NCBI GenBank assembly: GCA_009691705.1 | Contig: SIAR01000011.1 | Coordinates: forward strand, 1 to 63,740 | DNA length: 63,740 nucleotides | Reading direction: 5' to 3' | Source of the DNA: Phycisphaerales bacterium | GTDB lineage: Bacteria > Planctomycetota > Phycisphaerae > Phycisphaerales > SM1A02 | Shown here: in pieces, positions 23,742 to 31,492 of the stretch | Numbering within the stretch: the stretch's first letter is position 1 | Layout: the number at the start of each line of letters is the position of its first letter | Notes under the pieces: generated by a model | Told to the model about the DNA's origin: nothing | What the model saw: the letters and a program-made list of their open reading frames with translations, nothing else | Databases searched by the model: none | Translations under genes and position numbers: made by a program

Positions 23742-24169
23742 TGTTGTGCCCTCTTTCGGAATGTCATTTCAAGGTGATTGCCTGTGCCGTGGTAGGACGC
23801 CTCGGTCATATAGGCGCGAATGAGCATGAGACCGCGCCCAGATGGAATCTCAATATTTTCGTCGAGCGTTGGATCGGGCACGGACTCCGGGTCGAACCCT
23901 TCTCCTTCATCGATCACATGAAAGGTTGCGGCCTCTGCTGAGATGCTCCAGCGCACCTCGACAAACTTGCTGGCGTCCTGGCGATTGCCATGGCGAAATC
24001 CATTCATCACCGCCTCTTCGATGGAGAGCCGCATCGCGAATTGCGCCGCCGCTGAGTAGTCAAAGCGCGCGAGCGCCGCTTCGATGCGCGCCTGCAACTG
24101 TTCGACTTCTGAAGAGATTTCTTTGAGTCGCGCCGATCCTTCGTCGAGACTTTCGAGGGGAGAGGTCAT
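23738..24169 (-). CDS. Anti-sigma regulatory kinase, RsbW-like (HATPase_c_2)
   Basis: A 143-residue GHKL ATPase. The N box is SIEEAVMNGFRHGN (about residues 49-62), the G1 box is VIDEGEGFDPES, and the G2-like box is SGRGLMLIRAYM. These are the hallmarks of RsbW/SpoIIAB-type kinases that bind a sigma factor and phosphorylate an antagonist STAS protein. The STAS partner is the immediately preceding gene (19 nt gap), so this is a partner-switch pair. No sigma factor is encoded nearby, so the target is unknown. Confidence 0.9.
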   Translation of the reverse strand: MTSPLESLDEGSARLKEISSEVEQLQARIEAALARFDYSAAAQFAMRLSIEEAVMNGFRHGNRQDASKFVEVRWSISAEAATFHVIDEGEGFDPESVPDPTLDENIEIPSGRGLMLIRAYMTEASYHGTGNHLEMTFRKRAQQ

Positions 24170-24188
24170 CAGTTTGACCCCGAAACGA

Positions 24189-24554
24189 TCATCCTTTGCC
24201 GAAACCTTCGAGCGCCTGTTCGGCGGTGTCGGAGATGTGGAAGAGCTTGTTTAGTTTCGTGATGACGAAGACTTCAAGGATCGTTGGTTTGATGTCGGAG
24301 AGGCGCAGTTGCCCCCCCCGCTTCTTGGCGAGACTGTTGACGGTGATCAACGTTCCCAGGGCTGCGGACGAAAGGTGCTCGACTCCTCGAAAGCAAATCA
24401 GCACGTGCGGATTGGCGGCGGCCTCGATGCGTTGAATCAACTCTGTGCTGATCCTTCGAATGCTGGCTTCATCGAGGATGTCGCGATCGACAAACTCAAC
24501 CCGCATCACCCCGTTGATGTCTGTCACCCGAATGCGTGAGTTTTCGTGTGCCAT
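24189..24554 (-). CDS. STAS-domain anti-sigma factor antagonist
   Basis: A 121-residue single STAS domain. It includes IRVTDINGVMRVEFVDRD, then VLICFRGVEHLSSAALGTLI, where a Ser of the SSAALG loop is the expected phosphorylation site for the RsbW-like kinase, then GQLRLSDIKPTILEVF. The start at 24554 is 5 nt after the secretin stop; the ATG at 24575 would overlap that gene and adds a charged extension. It acts in the cytoplasm as a switch that releases the kinase's target when dephosphorylated. Confidence 0.9.
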   Translation of the reverse strand: MAHENSRIRVTDINGVMRVEFVDRDILDEASIRRISTELIQRIEAAANPHVLICFRGVEHLSSAALGTLITVNSLAKKRGGQLRLSDIKPTILEVFVITKLNKLFHISDTAEQALEGFGKG

Positions 24555-24558
24555 ACGT

Positions 24559-27500
24559 TTAGCGACTTCCCGCACCAGCGCCGCTCAACTGATCGCCAAG
24601 ACCTGGAAAGAGCAGATCTTCGGCTTCCTGTTGAATGATGACTTCGGGGCGAATGAGCAGCAGCGTGGTCGTCTCGATCTTGCTCGTCACCGAGTTCGTG
24701 AAGAATCGATTGACGAATGGAACCTTTGAGAGCACTGGCACACCGACTTCGATTTCGGTCTCCGCAACTTCACGGCGACCACCGAGCAGAATCGTTCCCT
24801 TGTCTGGAACCGAGACTGCCGTATTGATCTGGGTCACAGCCACGTCTGGCAACTGGATGGTTGCGCTGAAACTTCCTGCCCGACCGAAAGCGTCTCCACC
24901 TCCGGCAGCTCCAGAAACGCTCTGCTGATCGAACTTGATGAGGATGTTCTGGGCAAACTGCACGGTCATCGAGACGTAGCGGCGGTCTGCGCTTGTCACC
25001 GCTTCGATGTCGAGCACAAATCCAGTACGAAGGTTCTGGATGTTGGGTTGAAACGCTCCTGCGGCGTCGCCGGTCACTGCCTGCACGTTTGCCACATACG
25101 CTTGCGATGCACCGAAAGAAATCCACGAGCGCGATCCATTGAAGAGGGTCAAGCGTGGTGCAGTCAAAGTCATTGCCCGCTGGTCTGCTTGTGTGGCTTG
25201 CACCAACAGGTCGACCTGTACGTCATCGAGGTATGTGAATCCGACACTCAATGCTGGATTCGCCAGAGCGGCCTGCGCGACTGTTCCCTTGAGACCTGCC
25301 CCAAGCAACTGGATCAATGGCAGACCTTCTTGCTGCACTTGGATGGGCGACATTCCGTTGGAGTCGTAGAGTCCGCCGTAGCTATCGCCGTTGCGACGCA
25401 CGCCAATAGGGTTGTAGAAGCCGCCGTTGGTTGGTCCTGATTGTCCGTAGACGAGTCCGCCGCCGGCTGCGCCGCCGACTGGTACTGGTGGCGCAATCGC
25501 CGTACCAGTCGACGTCGAATTGCCGGATGCCAGAGTTTGACCGAGTCCCTGAAACACCACTGGATTCTTCAAGCGACCGACTCGTGGGTCACCAGTGTTT
25601 GACGCTGGACCAGGGGGGCGCTGAAAGAAGAAGTCGCGCAACTGAAAGTTGGGATCTTGATCGACCGCGTAATCGAACATGCCAGGATTCGAGTTGAAAT
25701 ACAAATCGAAGTCGATTCCGATCTGTTCGAACCACTGCACTTCGACCGAAATGAGTCGCGACTCGATGTTGATTTGAATTGCACGCACAGCGCGTAGCTG
25801 CGAGAGCAGATTCATGATGTCGCGGTGCGTCTTTGGAGTCGCAGTGACAATGAGATTTCCGCTGAAGTCATCGAGGCGGCTCTCGGTCATGTCGGCCTTG
25901 TCCCAGAATGCTTCTGGAACGAGGAACTTGATGAGTTCTTTGAGACGGGTGAGAATCTGTTCGCGTTGGTCTTCGATACCGAGGCTGGTGCCGCTTCCAA
26001 AGAGCGATCCACCACCACCACCACCACCGCCACCACCGCCTGATCCACCGCCACCGCCGCCACCAAAGCCACCACCGCCGCCGGTTCCACCACCACCACC
26101 ACCGCCACCGCCGCCGCCTTGGGCACCTTGGTTGAGTGCTGCGTCAATGTTGAAGTTGGGCGCGTTGTCGAAGTAAGGAACGAGGTAAAGAAGATCACGC
26201 ACGTCGTAAACGATCGTGACCCGGCGAAGTGCAAGTGCTTCAGTCGAAGCAACGACGACTATGCCATCCTCCATCGCCCAATCTGCGCGATTTGCCTGCG
26301 AATCTGCTGGATTTGCACTGTCTCCGCTCGCGGACTCAAGCGCCATATCGAGTGCCTTGTCGGCCCGAATGCTTGGAAAGGCGAGCGACACCGTTGATTG
26401 TTTCGTGACACCGGCAGCGTCGAGCGACTTCCAGTCGACGTAGAAATCGAGACCAGTGACTTCTTTGAAGTAGTTGATTGCTGCTTCGAATTCAGTTTCA
26501 GCAAAGTCAACATTGATCTTCTCGCGCATCTTGGCGAGTGCTGCTTGATCGGTCTGCGAGTCTGTGAACCCTGCTGCGCCACCTCGGCGGGTCGAAATCT
26601 GCGGCCAATCCTCTGGATATGACATCACAGCATCGGTGCTGCGCGGTCCAGGACCGCTGAAGTTTTTCTTCGGTGGCACGAATGCAGCTTGGGCGTCTAC
26701 TGCGAACTCTTGGAACGCGACCGAACGTTGGCGCTGCATTTCGGTGTATCGGCGATAGAGAATGCCCGACTCGATGGTGTCACGCAGCGCGAGCGCTGCT
26801 GGATTGGTTGGATCGATGAACAAGATCTCTTGCACGACTTCGAGAGCTTCCTTGTATTTCAACTCCGCTTGAAGTTGACGAATGCGCGTCATGTCTTCAT
26901 TGATCGTGCGCTGGCGCTGCTCGAGCAACTGCTGCTTCTGCAACGTGGCTGACTGAGAGGCGTCCTTTGAAGCTAGGACTTTTTGCGCTTCGGCGCTAGT
27001 GGTCTGCGCCGAGGCGATGCGCACCTGTTCTGACTCAGCACGCGCCATGCGATTGTCATAATCGGCCGGCGAAAAGAGCGACTTATTGCGTTGCAGAGCA
27101 ACCTTTGCTTGAACAACAGTGTTGTTAGCACTCGCGAAATTTCCCTGCGTAAAAAGTTCGCTCGCGCGAATGAGTGAACTATCAAACTCAACCTGGGCCT
27201 GCTCGCGAAGAACTGCGTCATCTCCAGCAACCTTGTCGACGGATGATGCTTGGTTCAGTGCAGCCTGAGCATCCGAGAGCCCCTTTGCAGCCTCAGCATC
27301 ACCGGGAACTTGAGCCATGACTGCCGACCAGAGGTCGGCCGCCGAAGCCCACTGACTGCGCGACATCGCCTGCCGCGCCTGCGCGCGAAGCATTGGCACA
27401 CTCGCGCCCTCTGTAGCACTGGCCGCGGCTGGGTTCTCAGAGGCTGGCGTTGGTTCTGTTGGAATTGGCTCAGAAGCTGGTGGATTGTCACCGCTGGCTG

Positions 27501-27627
27501 GTTCAGATTGAGCCTGAGAAATGGATGCGGTGATGGAGAGACAGAGAACTGCGACGGCGAATGTCGATTTTTCAAACTTCATGGTGATGGTGAAAGTGTT
27601 GCGAGCGAGGGGCGAAAACAGGTTCAT
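24559..27627 (-). CDS. Secretin-family outer-membrane channel (GspD/PilQ-like)
   Basis: A protein of about 1022 residues. ATG 27627 has a GGAG six nt upstream; ATG 27582 gives a shorter signal peptide (MKFEKSTFAVAVLCLS) without a ribosome site. After the signal come a Pro/Glu/Ala stretch, an N-terminal TPR/coiled-coil region, and short N-domains (FAETEFEAAINYFKEVTGLDF). A very Gly-rich loop lies near residues 525-570, followed by N3-like and secretin domains. The signature VPDKGTILLGGRR, then VPVLSKVPFVNRFFTN, closes the channel domain. It should form the outer-membrane gate of a type II secretion or type IV pilus machine, whose other parts are not in the window. Confidence 0.9.
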   Translation of the reverse strand: MNLFSPLARNTFTITMKFEKSTFAVAVLCLSITASISQAQSEPASGDNPPASEPIPTEPTPASENPAAASATEGASVPMLRAQARQAMSRSQWASAADLWSAVMAQVPGDAEAAKGLSDAQAALNQASSVDKVAGDDAVLREQAQVEFDSSLIRASELFTQGNFASANNTVVQAKVALQRNKSLFSPADYDNRMARAESEQVRIASAQTTSAEAQKVLASKDASQSATLQKQQLLEQRQRTINEDMTRIRQLQAELKYKEALEVVQEILFIDPTNPAALALRDTIESGILYRRYTEMQRQRSVAFQEFAVDAQAAFVPPKKNFSGPGPRSTDAVMSYPEDWPQISTRRGGAAGFTDSQTDQAALAKMREKINVDFAETEFEAAINYFKEVTGLDFYVDWKSLDAAGVTKQSTVSLAFPSIRADKALDMALESASGDSANPADSQANRADWAMEDGIVVVASTEALALRRVTIVYDVRDLLYLVPYFDNAPNFNIDAALNQGAQGGGGGGGGGGGTGGGGGFGGGGGGGSGGGGGGGGGGGSLFGSGTSLGIEDQREQILTRLKELIKFLVPEAFWDKADMTESRLDDFSGNLIVTATPKTHRDIMNLLSQLRAVRAIQINIESRLISVEVQWFEQIGIDFDLYFNSNPGMFDYAVDQDPNFQLRDFFFQRPPGPASNTGDPRVGRLKNPVVFQGLGQTLASGNSTSTGTAIAPPVPVGGAAGGGLVYGQSGPTNGGFYNPIGVRRNGDSYGGLYDSNGMSPIQVQQEGLPLIQLLGAGLKGTVAQAALANPALSVGFTYLDDVQVDLLVQATQADQRAMTLTAPRLTLFNGSRSWISFGASQAYVANVQAVTGDAAGAFQPNIQNLRTGFVLDIEAVTSADRRYVSMTVQFAQNILIKFDQQSVSGAAGGGDAFGRAGSFSATIQLPDVAVTQINTAVSVPDKGTILLGGRREVAETEIEVGVPVLSKVPFVNRFFTNSVTSKIETTTLLLIRPEVIIQQEAEDLLFPGLGDQLSGAGAGSR
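26010..26118 (-). repeat. CCACC/CCGCC low-complexity tract (poly-glycine in secretin)
   Basis: About 110 bp of near-uninterrupted CCA/CCG triplets. On the coding strand they read as long runs of Gly with a few Ser, Phe and Thr. The tract is prone to slippage and could vary between strains without shifting the frame when whole triplets change. Confidence 0.9.
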
Positions 27628-27789
27628 GCAGTACTCCGTGGGCACCCGATCAAGGGGACCCTCTCGATTCAACTTTTGATCCGACATACGTGGGTTGGCA
27701 ACCATGCCTCTGGCGGATTTGAATCGCCTCGCCTCAAGGCGAACGGAAAGACTAAACGGCATTCAGCGCATCCGCAAGCGCAGTCGCGT

Positions 27790-27795
27790 TACAAT
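27790..27795 (+). promoter_or_regulatory. -10 box of a probable leaderless promoter for carA
   Basis: TACAAT, preceded by GT, ends 7 nt before the ATG at 27803. No Shine-Dalgarno is present. The spacer to the divergent secretin gene (27628-27802) otherwise shows only a small TCGCC/GGCGA hairpin near 27727. Confidence 0.5.
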
Positions 27796-27802
27796 CAAAC
27801 AC

Positions 27803-29053
27803 ATGTCGATGTCAGAGTCCACTTATGCGCCCGCACAGCACCCCTGCCGCCTCGTCTTGGCAGATGGCACCATCTTCGACGGCCTCGGATTTGGGGCAGT
27901 CGGCACGGCCATCCTGAACTTTGGTGAGGTCGTCTTCAATACGGCGCTGACTGGGTACCAAGAGGCGCTCACAGATCCGAGTTATTGCGGGCAAATACTG
28001 ACATTTTCGGCGACTCAGATCGGCAACTACGGCATCACGACCGATGACGTGGAGAGCGGACGTCCGACTGTGCAAGGGGTGGTAGTTCGCGAGCTCAGTC
28101 GAATTTGGTCGAACCAACGCGCGGTCGAAGGGCTCTCGCAATGGCTCGCCCGTTTCGGAATTCCAGGAATTCATGAGATTGACACACGCGCACTGGTTCG
28201 CCGGCTTCGAAACTCTGGATCGATGAACGGTTTGATATGCGGCGATCCATCCCGTGATTCGGACGAACTTCTGCGGTTGGTGCGGGCGAGCGCGTCGATG
28301 TCTGGCAAGAACCTGGCGAGTGGTGTTAGCCCCAAATCGGCGTGCCAATGGGATGAACCGCTTGGAGAGTGGGCTCCGCGAGAGTCTGCCGGAATGCATA
28401 TCGCCCGACGCCCGCTCAAAGTTGTGGCGATCGACTGCGGCGCAAAGCGCAACATTTACCGCAACTTGACCGAGCGCAACTGTGAAGTACACGCCCTGCC
28501 GCATGATGTCTCGGCGGCGACAATTCGGGCACTCAAGCCCGATGGGCTTTTCATTTCGAATGGTCCTGGCGATCCTGCGGCGGTTACCGCGACCGTGAGC
28601 ACCCTGCGTGAAATCGCTGGAGAAATACCCACTTTTGGCATCTGCCTTGGGCACCAACTGCTTGCCCTTGCCCTTGGGGCGACGACCTACAAACTCAAGT
28701 TTGGTCATCGCGGATCGAACCAACCGGTGCGCAACTTGCTGAGTGGGCAGATCGAAATCACAAGCCAGAACCATGGATTCTGCGTCGACGAACTCAGCCT
28801 GCGCGCCGCGGGTGGCGAACCGACGCATGTACATCTGAACGACGGCACAGTTGCTGGATTCCGCCACGCCACGAAGCCGATTTTCAGCGTGCAGTACCAC
28901 CCAGAGGCGTCGCCAGGTCCGCATGATTCTGACTACCTCTTCGATTGCTTCGTCGAATTGATGGAAACGGGTGGAACGCTGACCGAAGCATCGATGCGAA
29001 AGGCGCAAACGCGCGCCGCAGTTCTCGCCCGTGGCGAACGCGCAGCGCGATGA
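27803..29053 (+). CDS. carA: Carbamoyl-phosphate synthase small (glutaminase) subunit
   Basis: A 416-residue subunit that hydrolyses glutamine and passes ammonia to CarB for carbamoyl phosphate, used for arginine and pyrimidines. The N-terminal domain shows GEVVFNTALTGYQEALTDPSY and GIPGIHEIDTRALVRRLR. The class I amidotransferase triad is Cys281 in FGICLGHQ and His366/Glu368 in QYHPEASPGPHDS. The start is set by the TACAAT box; longer frames upstream have a non-family N-terminus. Its stop overlaps the priA ATG by 4 nt. carB lies 27 kb away on the other strand. Confidence 0.94.
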   Translation: MSMSESTYAPAQHPCRLVLADGTIFDGLGFGAVGTAILNFGEVVFNTALTGYQEALTDPSYCGQILTFSATQIGNYGITTDDVESGRPTVQGVVVRELSRIWSNQRAVEGLSQWLARFGIPGIHEIDTRALVRRLRNSGSMNGLICGDPSRDSDELLRLVRASASMSGKNLASGVSPKSACQWDEPLGEWAPRESAGMHIARRPLKVVAIDCGAKRNIYRNLTERNCEVHALPHDVSAATIRALKPDGLFISNGPGDPAAVTATVSTLREIAGEIPTFGICLGHQLLALALGATTYKLKFGHRGSNQPVRNLLSGQIEITSQNHGFCVDELSLRAAGGEPTHVHLNDGTVAGFRHATKPIFSVQYHPEASPGPHDSDYLFDCFVELMETGGTLTEASMRKAQTRAAVLARGERAAR

Positions 29054-31359
29054 CCTACCCAGTCGCCGAGGCAATTGCCTACGTGCGCGTCGCTGTCGAG
29101 CGAGGAATTGATCGATACCCCGATGGATTGACATATCGAGCGCCCGCGCAACTCGGAGCGGTTTCATTGGGAGATCACGTCACAGTGCCGCTTGGTCGGG
29201 GCGATTCGCCGGTGCGCGGCGTCGTTGTTGGCATCGGCGGATCGGAGTTGCTCGCAGCGCGGGTGAGCGCGAGTCGCATAAAAGCGGTCACCTGTGTTGA
29301 TCGAACTAGCGATCCGATGCCGAGCGTTGTTGTGCGGCTCGCGCAGTGGATCTCTTCGTATTACTGCGCTCCAATCGGCGTGACGATCGCAGCGATCACA
29401 CCAAGTGCGGTGCGAAAGGGAGTCGGGCGGGTGCAGAAACTTGCTGTCGATTTGGCGCCAGCGCAACCCGCGGCTTCGAAGTTGCACGCGAAACGACAGG
29501 CGGTGCTCGACCAGCTTGCGCGGTGGCCGGCAGCGGAGCGTCCAGTCGACATTGATGCCTTGCGCGATGCGTGTGCGCTCGCGACGCGTGCGCCGATCAT
29601 GGCGCTCATCAAAAGTGGACACCTCATCACGACCGCCCGCACCTCGGTGCAGGCAAAGTGGCGGGCAACTTCGCCTGCGTCGGGGGTTGCTCCGCTGCTC
29701 ACTGGGCAGCAGTGCGCTGTCGTTGAAGCGATCGAAAACACTATTAACAAAGGCTTTTCGCAGCACTTGTTGCTGGGAGTCACAGGATCTGGAAAGACCG
29801 AGGTCTATCTGCGACTCGCCCAGCAGGTGCTTGCCGCGGGTCGCAGTGTGCTCTACCTCGTTCCAGAGATTTCACTGACTCCACAAACTGGTGGACGCAT
29901 CGCCGCGCGACTGCCACTGCACCGTATGGCGATATTGCATTCGGGGCTCACCGCTGCGCAGCGGCACGAGCAGTGGATCGTTGCCGCCCAGTCTGGCGCC
30001 AAGATTGTGATCGGGGCGCGCAGCGCAGTCTTCGCGCCCATTGCCGATGGCGAACTTGGACTAATCATCGTTGATGAAGAGCACGATCAGTCGTACAAGC
30101 AAGATCAAGCGCCTCGTTACAACGGACGCGATGTGGCGATTCGCCGCGCGCAACTTTCCGAGTGCCCGATCGTGATGGGAAGCGCGACTCCGAGCATGGA
30201 GAGTTGGTTCAACGCGACCAAGCGCGGCATCTGTGCGTTGCACCAACTGCCACAACGGGCGCCAGGGTTGCGCACTCCCCGCGTCGATATTGTCGATTTC
30301 CGCAAGGAAACGGCCCTTCACAAAGACCGTCGAGTGCATCTGATTGGACCCACCCTCGAGGTTGCTTTGCGACAGTGTTTCGACCGAGGTGGACAGGCAA
30401 TCGTGCTTCTGAATCGGCGTGGATATGCGAATTGGATCACATGCCCCGATCCAGCGTGCGGATGGACGATGCAGTGCGACCACTGCGAGGCCGGCATGGT
30501 CGTGCATCACATGTCAACCGATGCAAAGCTTGTGAAGTTCACGCGATGTCATCACTGTCAGACTGAGCAGAAGATTCCGACACGCTGTCCGCGCTGTGCA
30601 AAGAATGTTGTGATTTTCGGACTCGGCACGCAGCGCGTCGAAGAAGAGCTTGATCGGCTCTTTCCACAGTTGTCGGCGCAACGCAAGATCGCGCGCGTCG
30701 ACAGTGACTCGATGAGTCACGCAACCGACTTTCACGAGACACTCGAGCGCTTCGGTCGGGGAGATATTGCGCTGCTGCTGGGAACACAAATGATCGCAAA
30801 GGGGCTTGATTTTCCGAATGTTCAGGTGGTGGGGGTCATCAGCGCCGACACCGCGCTGAACCTTCCAGATTTTCGAGCTAGCGAACGAACATTTCAGTTG
30901 GTGGCACAAGTTTCAGGTCGATGCGGACGCAGTGACCATGCCGGACGGGCGATCATCCAGACATTTCAGCCCGATGCCGAACCAATTCTTGCGGCCGCCC
31001 GCCAGGATTTCATTGGATTCGCACAGGGTGAAATCGAGATGCGGCAGCGATATGGGTTGCCGCCATCCCACAGACTCGCTCGCATCATTGTGCGCCACGA
31101 GAGTCAACGCGAGGCGCATCAGATCGCCGATCGATTGCGCGGTGCGCTCGTGGCTCTTGACGCGGCGCACGGCGTGACCATTCGCGACGCGGCCCCCTGC
31201 GCCATCGCCCGCATCGCAGATCGGTGGCGTGTGCACATTGAGATTCTCGCCCAGACCCCAGCGCAGATTCAGAAACTGCTCGCAACTGCGCGCAGTCGTG
31301 GGGTTCTCGTGCCCGGCGAGATTGTCGCGGTCGATGTCGATCCCGTCGCGCTGCTGTGA
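29050..31359 (+). CDS. priA: Primosomal protein N', replication-restart helicase PriA
   Basis: A 769-residue SF2 DNA helicase that reloads the replisome at stalled forks. Walker A is GVTGSGKTEVY, the DEEH box is VDEEHDQSYKQ, and motif III is MGSATPSMES. Zinc-binding cysteines follow in the usual spread (CPDPAC, CDHC, CHHC, CPRC). Later motifs include GTQMIAKGLDFPNV and QVSGRCGRSDHAGRAIIQT. The ATG at 29050 sits in the carA stop (ATGA), so the two are translationally coupled, an odd functional pairing. Length is typical. Confidence 0.95.
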   Translation: MTYPVAEAIAYVRVAVERGIDRYPDGLTYRAPAQLGAVSLGDHVTVPLGRGDSPVRGVVVGIGGSELLAARVSASRIKAVTCVDRTSDPMPSVVVRLAQWISSYYCAPIGVTIAAITPSAVRKGVGRVQKLAVDLAPAQPAASKLHAKRQAVLDQLARWPAAERPVDIDALRDACALATRAPIMALIKSGHLITTARTSVQAKWRATSPASGVAPLLTGQQCAVVEAIENTINKGFSQHLLLGVTGSGKTEVYLRLAQQVLAAGRSVLYLVPEISLTPQTGGRIAARLPLHRMAILHSGLTAAQRHEQWIVAAQSGAKIVIGARSAVFAPIADGELGLIIVDEEHDQSYKQDQAPRYNGRDVAIRRAQLSECPIVMGSATPSMESWFNATKRGICALHQLPQRAPGLRTPRVDIVDFRKETALHKDRRVHLIGPTLEVALRQCFDRGGQAIVLLNRRGYANWITCPDPACGWTMQCDHCEAGMVVHHMSTDAKLVKFTRCHHCQTEQKIPTRCPRCAKNVVIFGLGTQRVEEELDRLFPQLSAQRKIARVDSDSMSHATDFHETLERFGRGDIALLLGTQMIAKGLDFPNVQVVGVISADTALNLPDFRASERTFQLVAQVSGRCGRSDHAGRAIIQTFQPDAEPILAAARQDFIGFAQGEIEMRQRYGLPPSHRLARIIVRHESQREAHQIADRLRGALVALDAAHGVTIRDAAPCAIARIADRWRVHIEILAQTPAQIQKLLATARSRGVLVPGEIVAVDVDPVALL

Positions 31360-31425
31360 GCAACCGCATCGCGTTAATCAGCGAAGACCGCGCCCTGTTT
31401 CGGAGCCGTTTTCGCATTGCCTTGC

Positions 31426-31431
31426 TACACT
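31426..31431 (+). promoter_or_regulatory. Possible -10 box for sucA
   Basis: TACACT, preceded by GC, matches the box seen before leaderless genes but lies 61 nt upstream of the sucA GTG. That start instead has a GGAG Shine-Dalgarno (31481-31484). If used, it would give a leader of about 55 nt. Confidence 0.35.
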
Positions 31432-31492
31432 CGCTCTTCGGTGTTGAGACGACTCTTCACCATTCTTTTCAGCACTCGTATGGAGCAAGTTC

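Noticed and set aside
25814-26176. Plus-strand proline-rich frame over the secretin gene
   Set aside because: It is the complement of the poly-glycine tract and has no start signal; the secretin on the other strand is certain.
27812-29167. A 451-codon minus-strand frame opposite carA
   Set aside because: carA motifs and catalytic triad prove the plus-strand reading; the antisense protein is an Arg-rich shadow.
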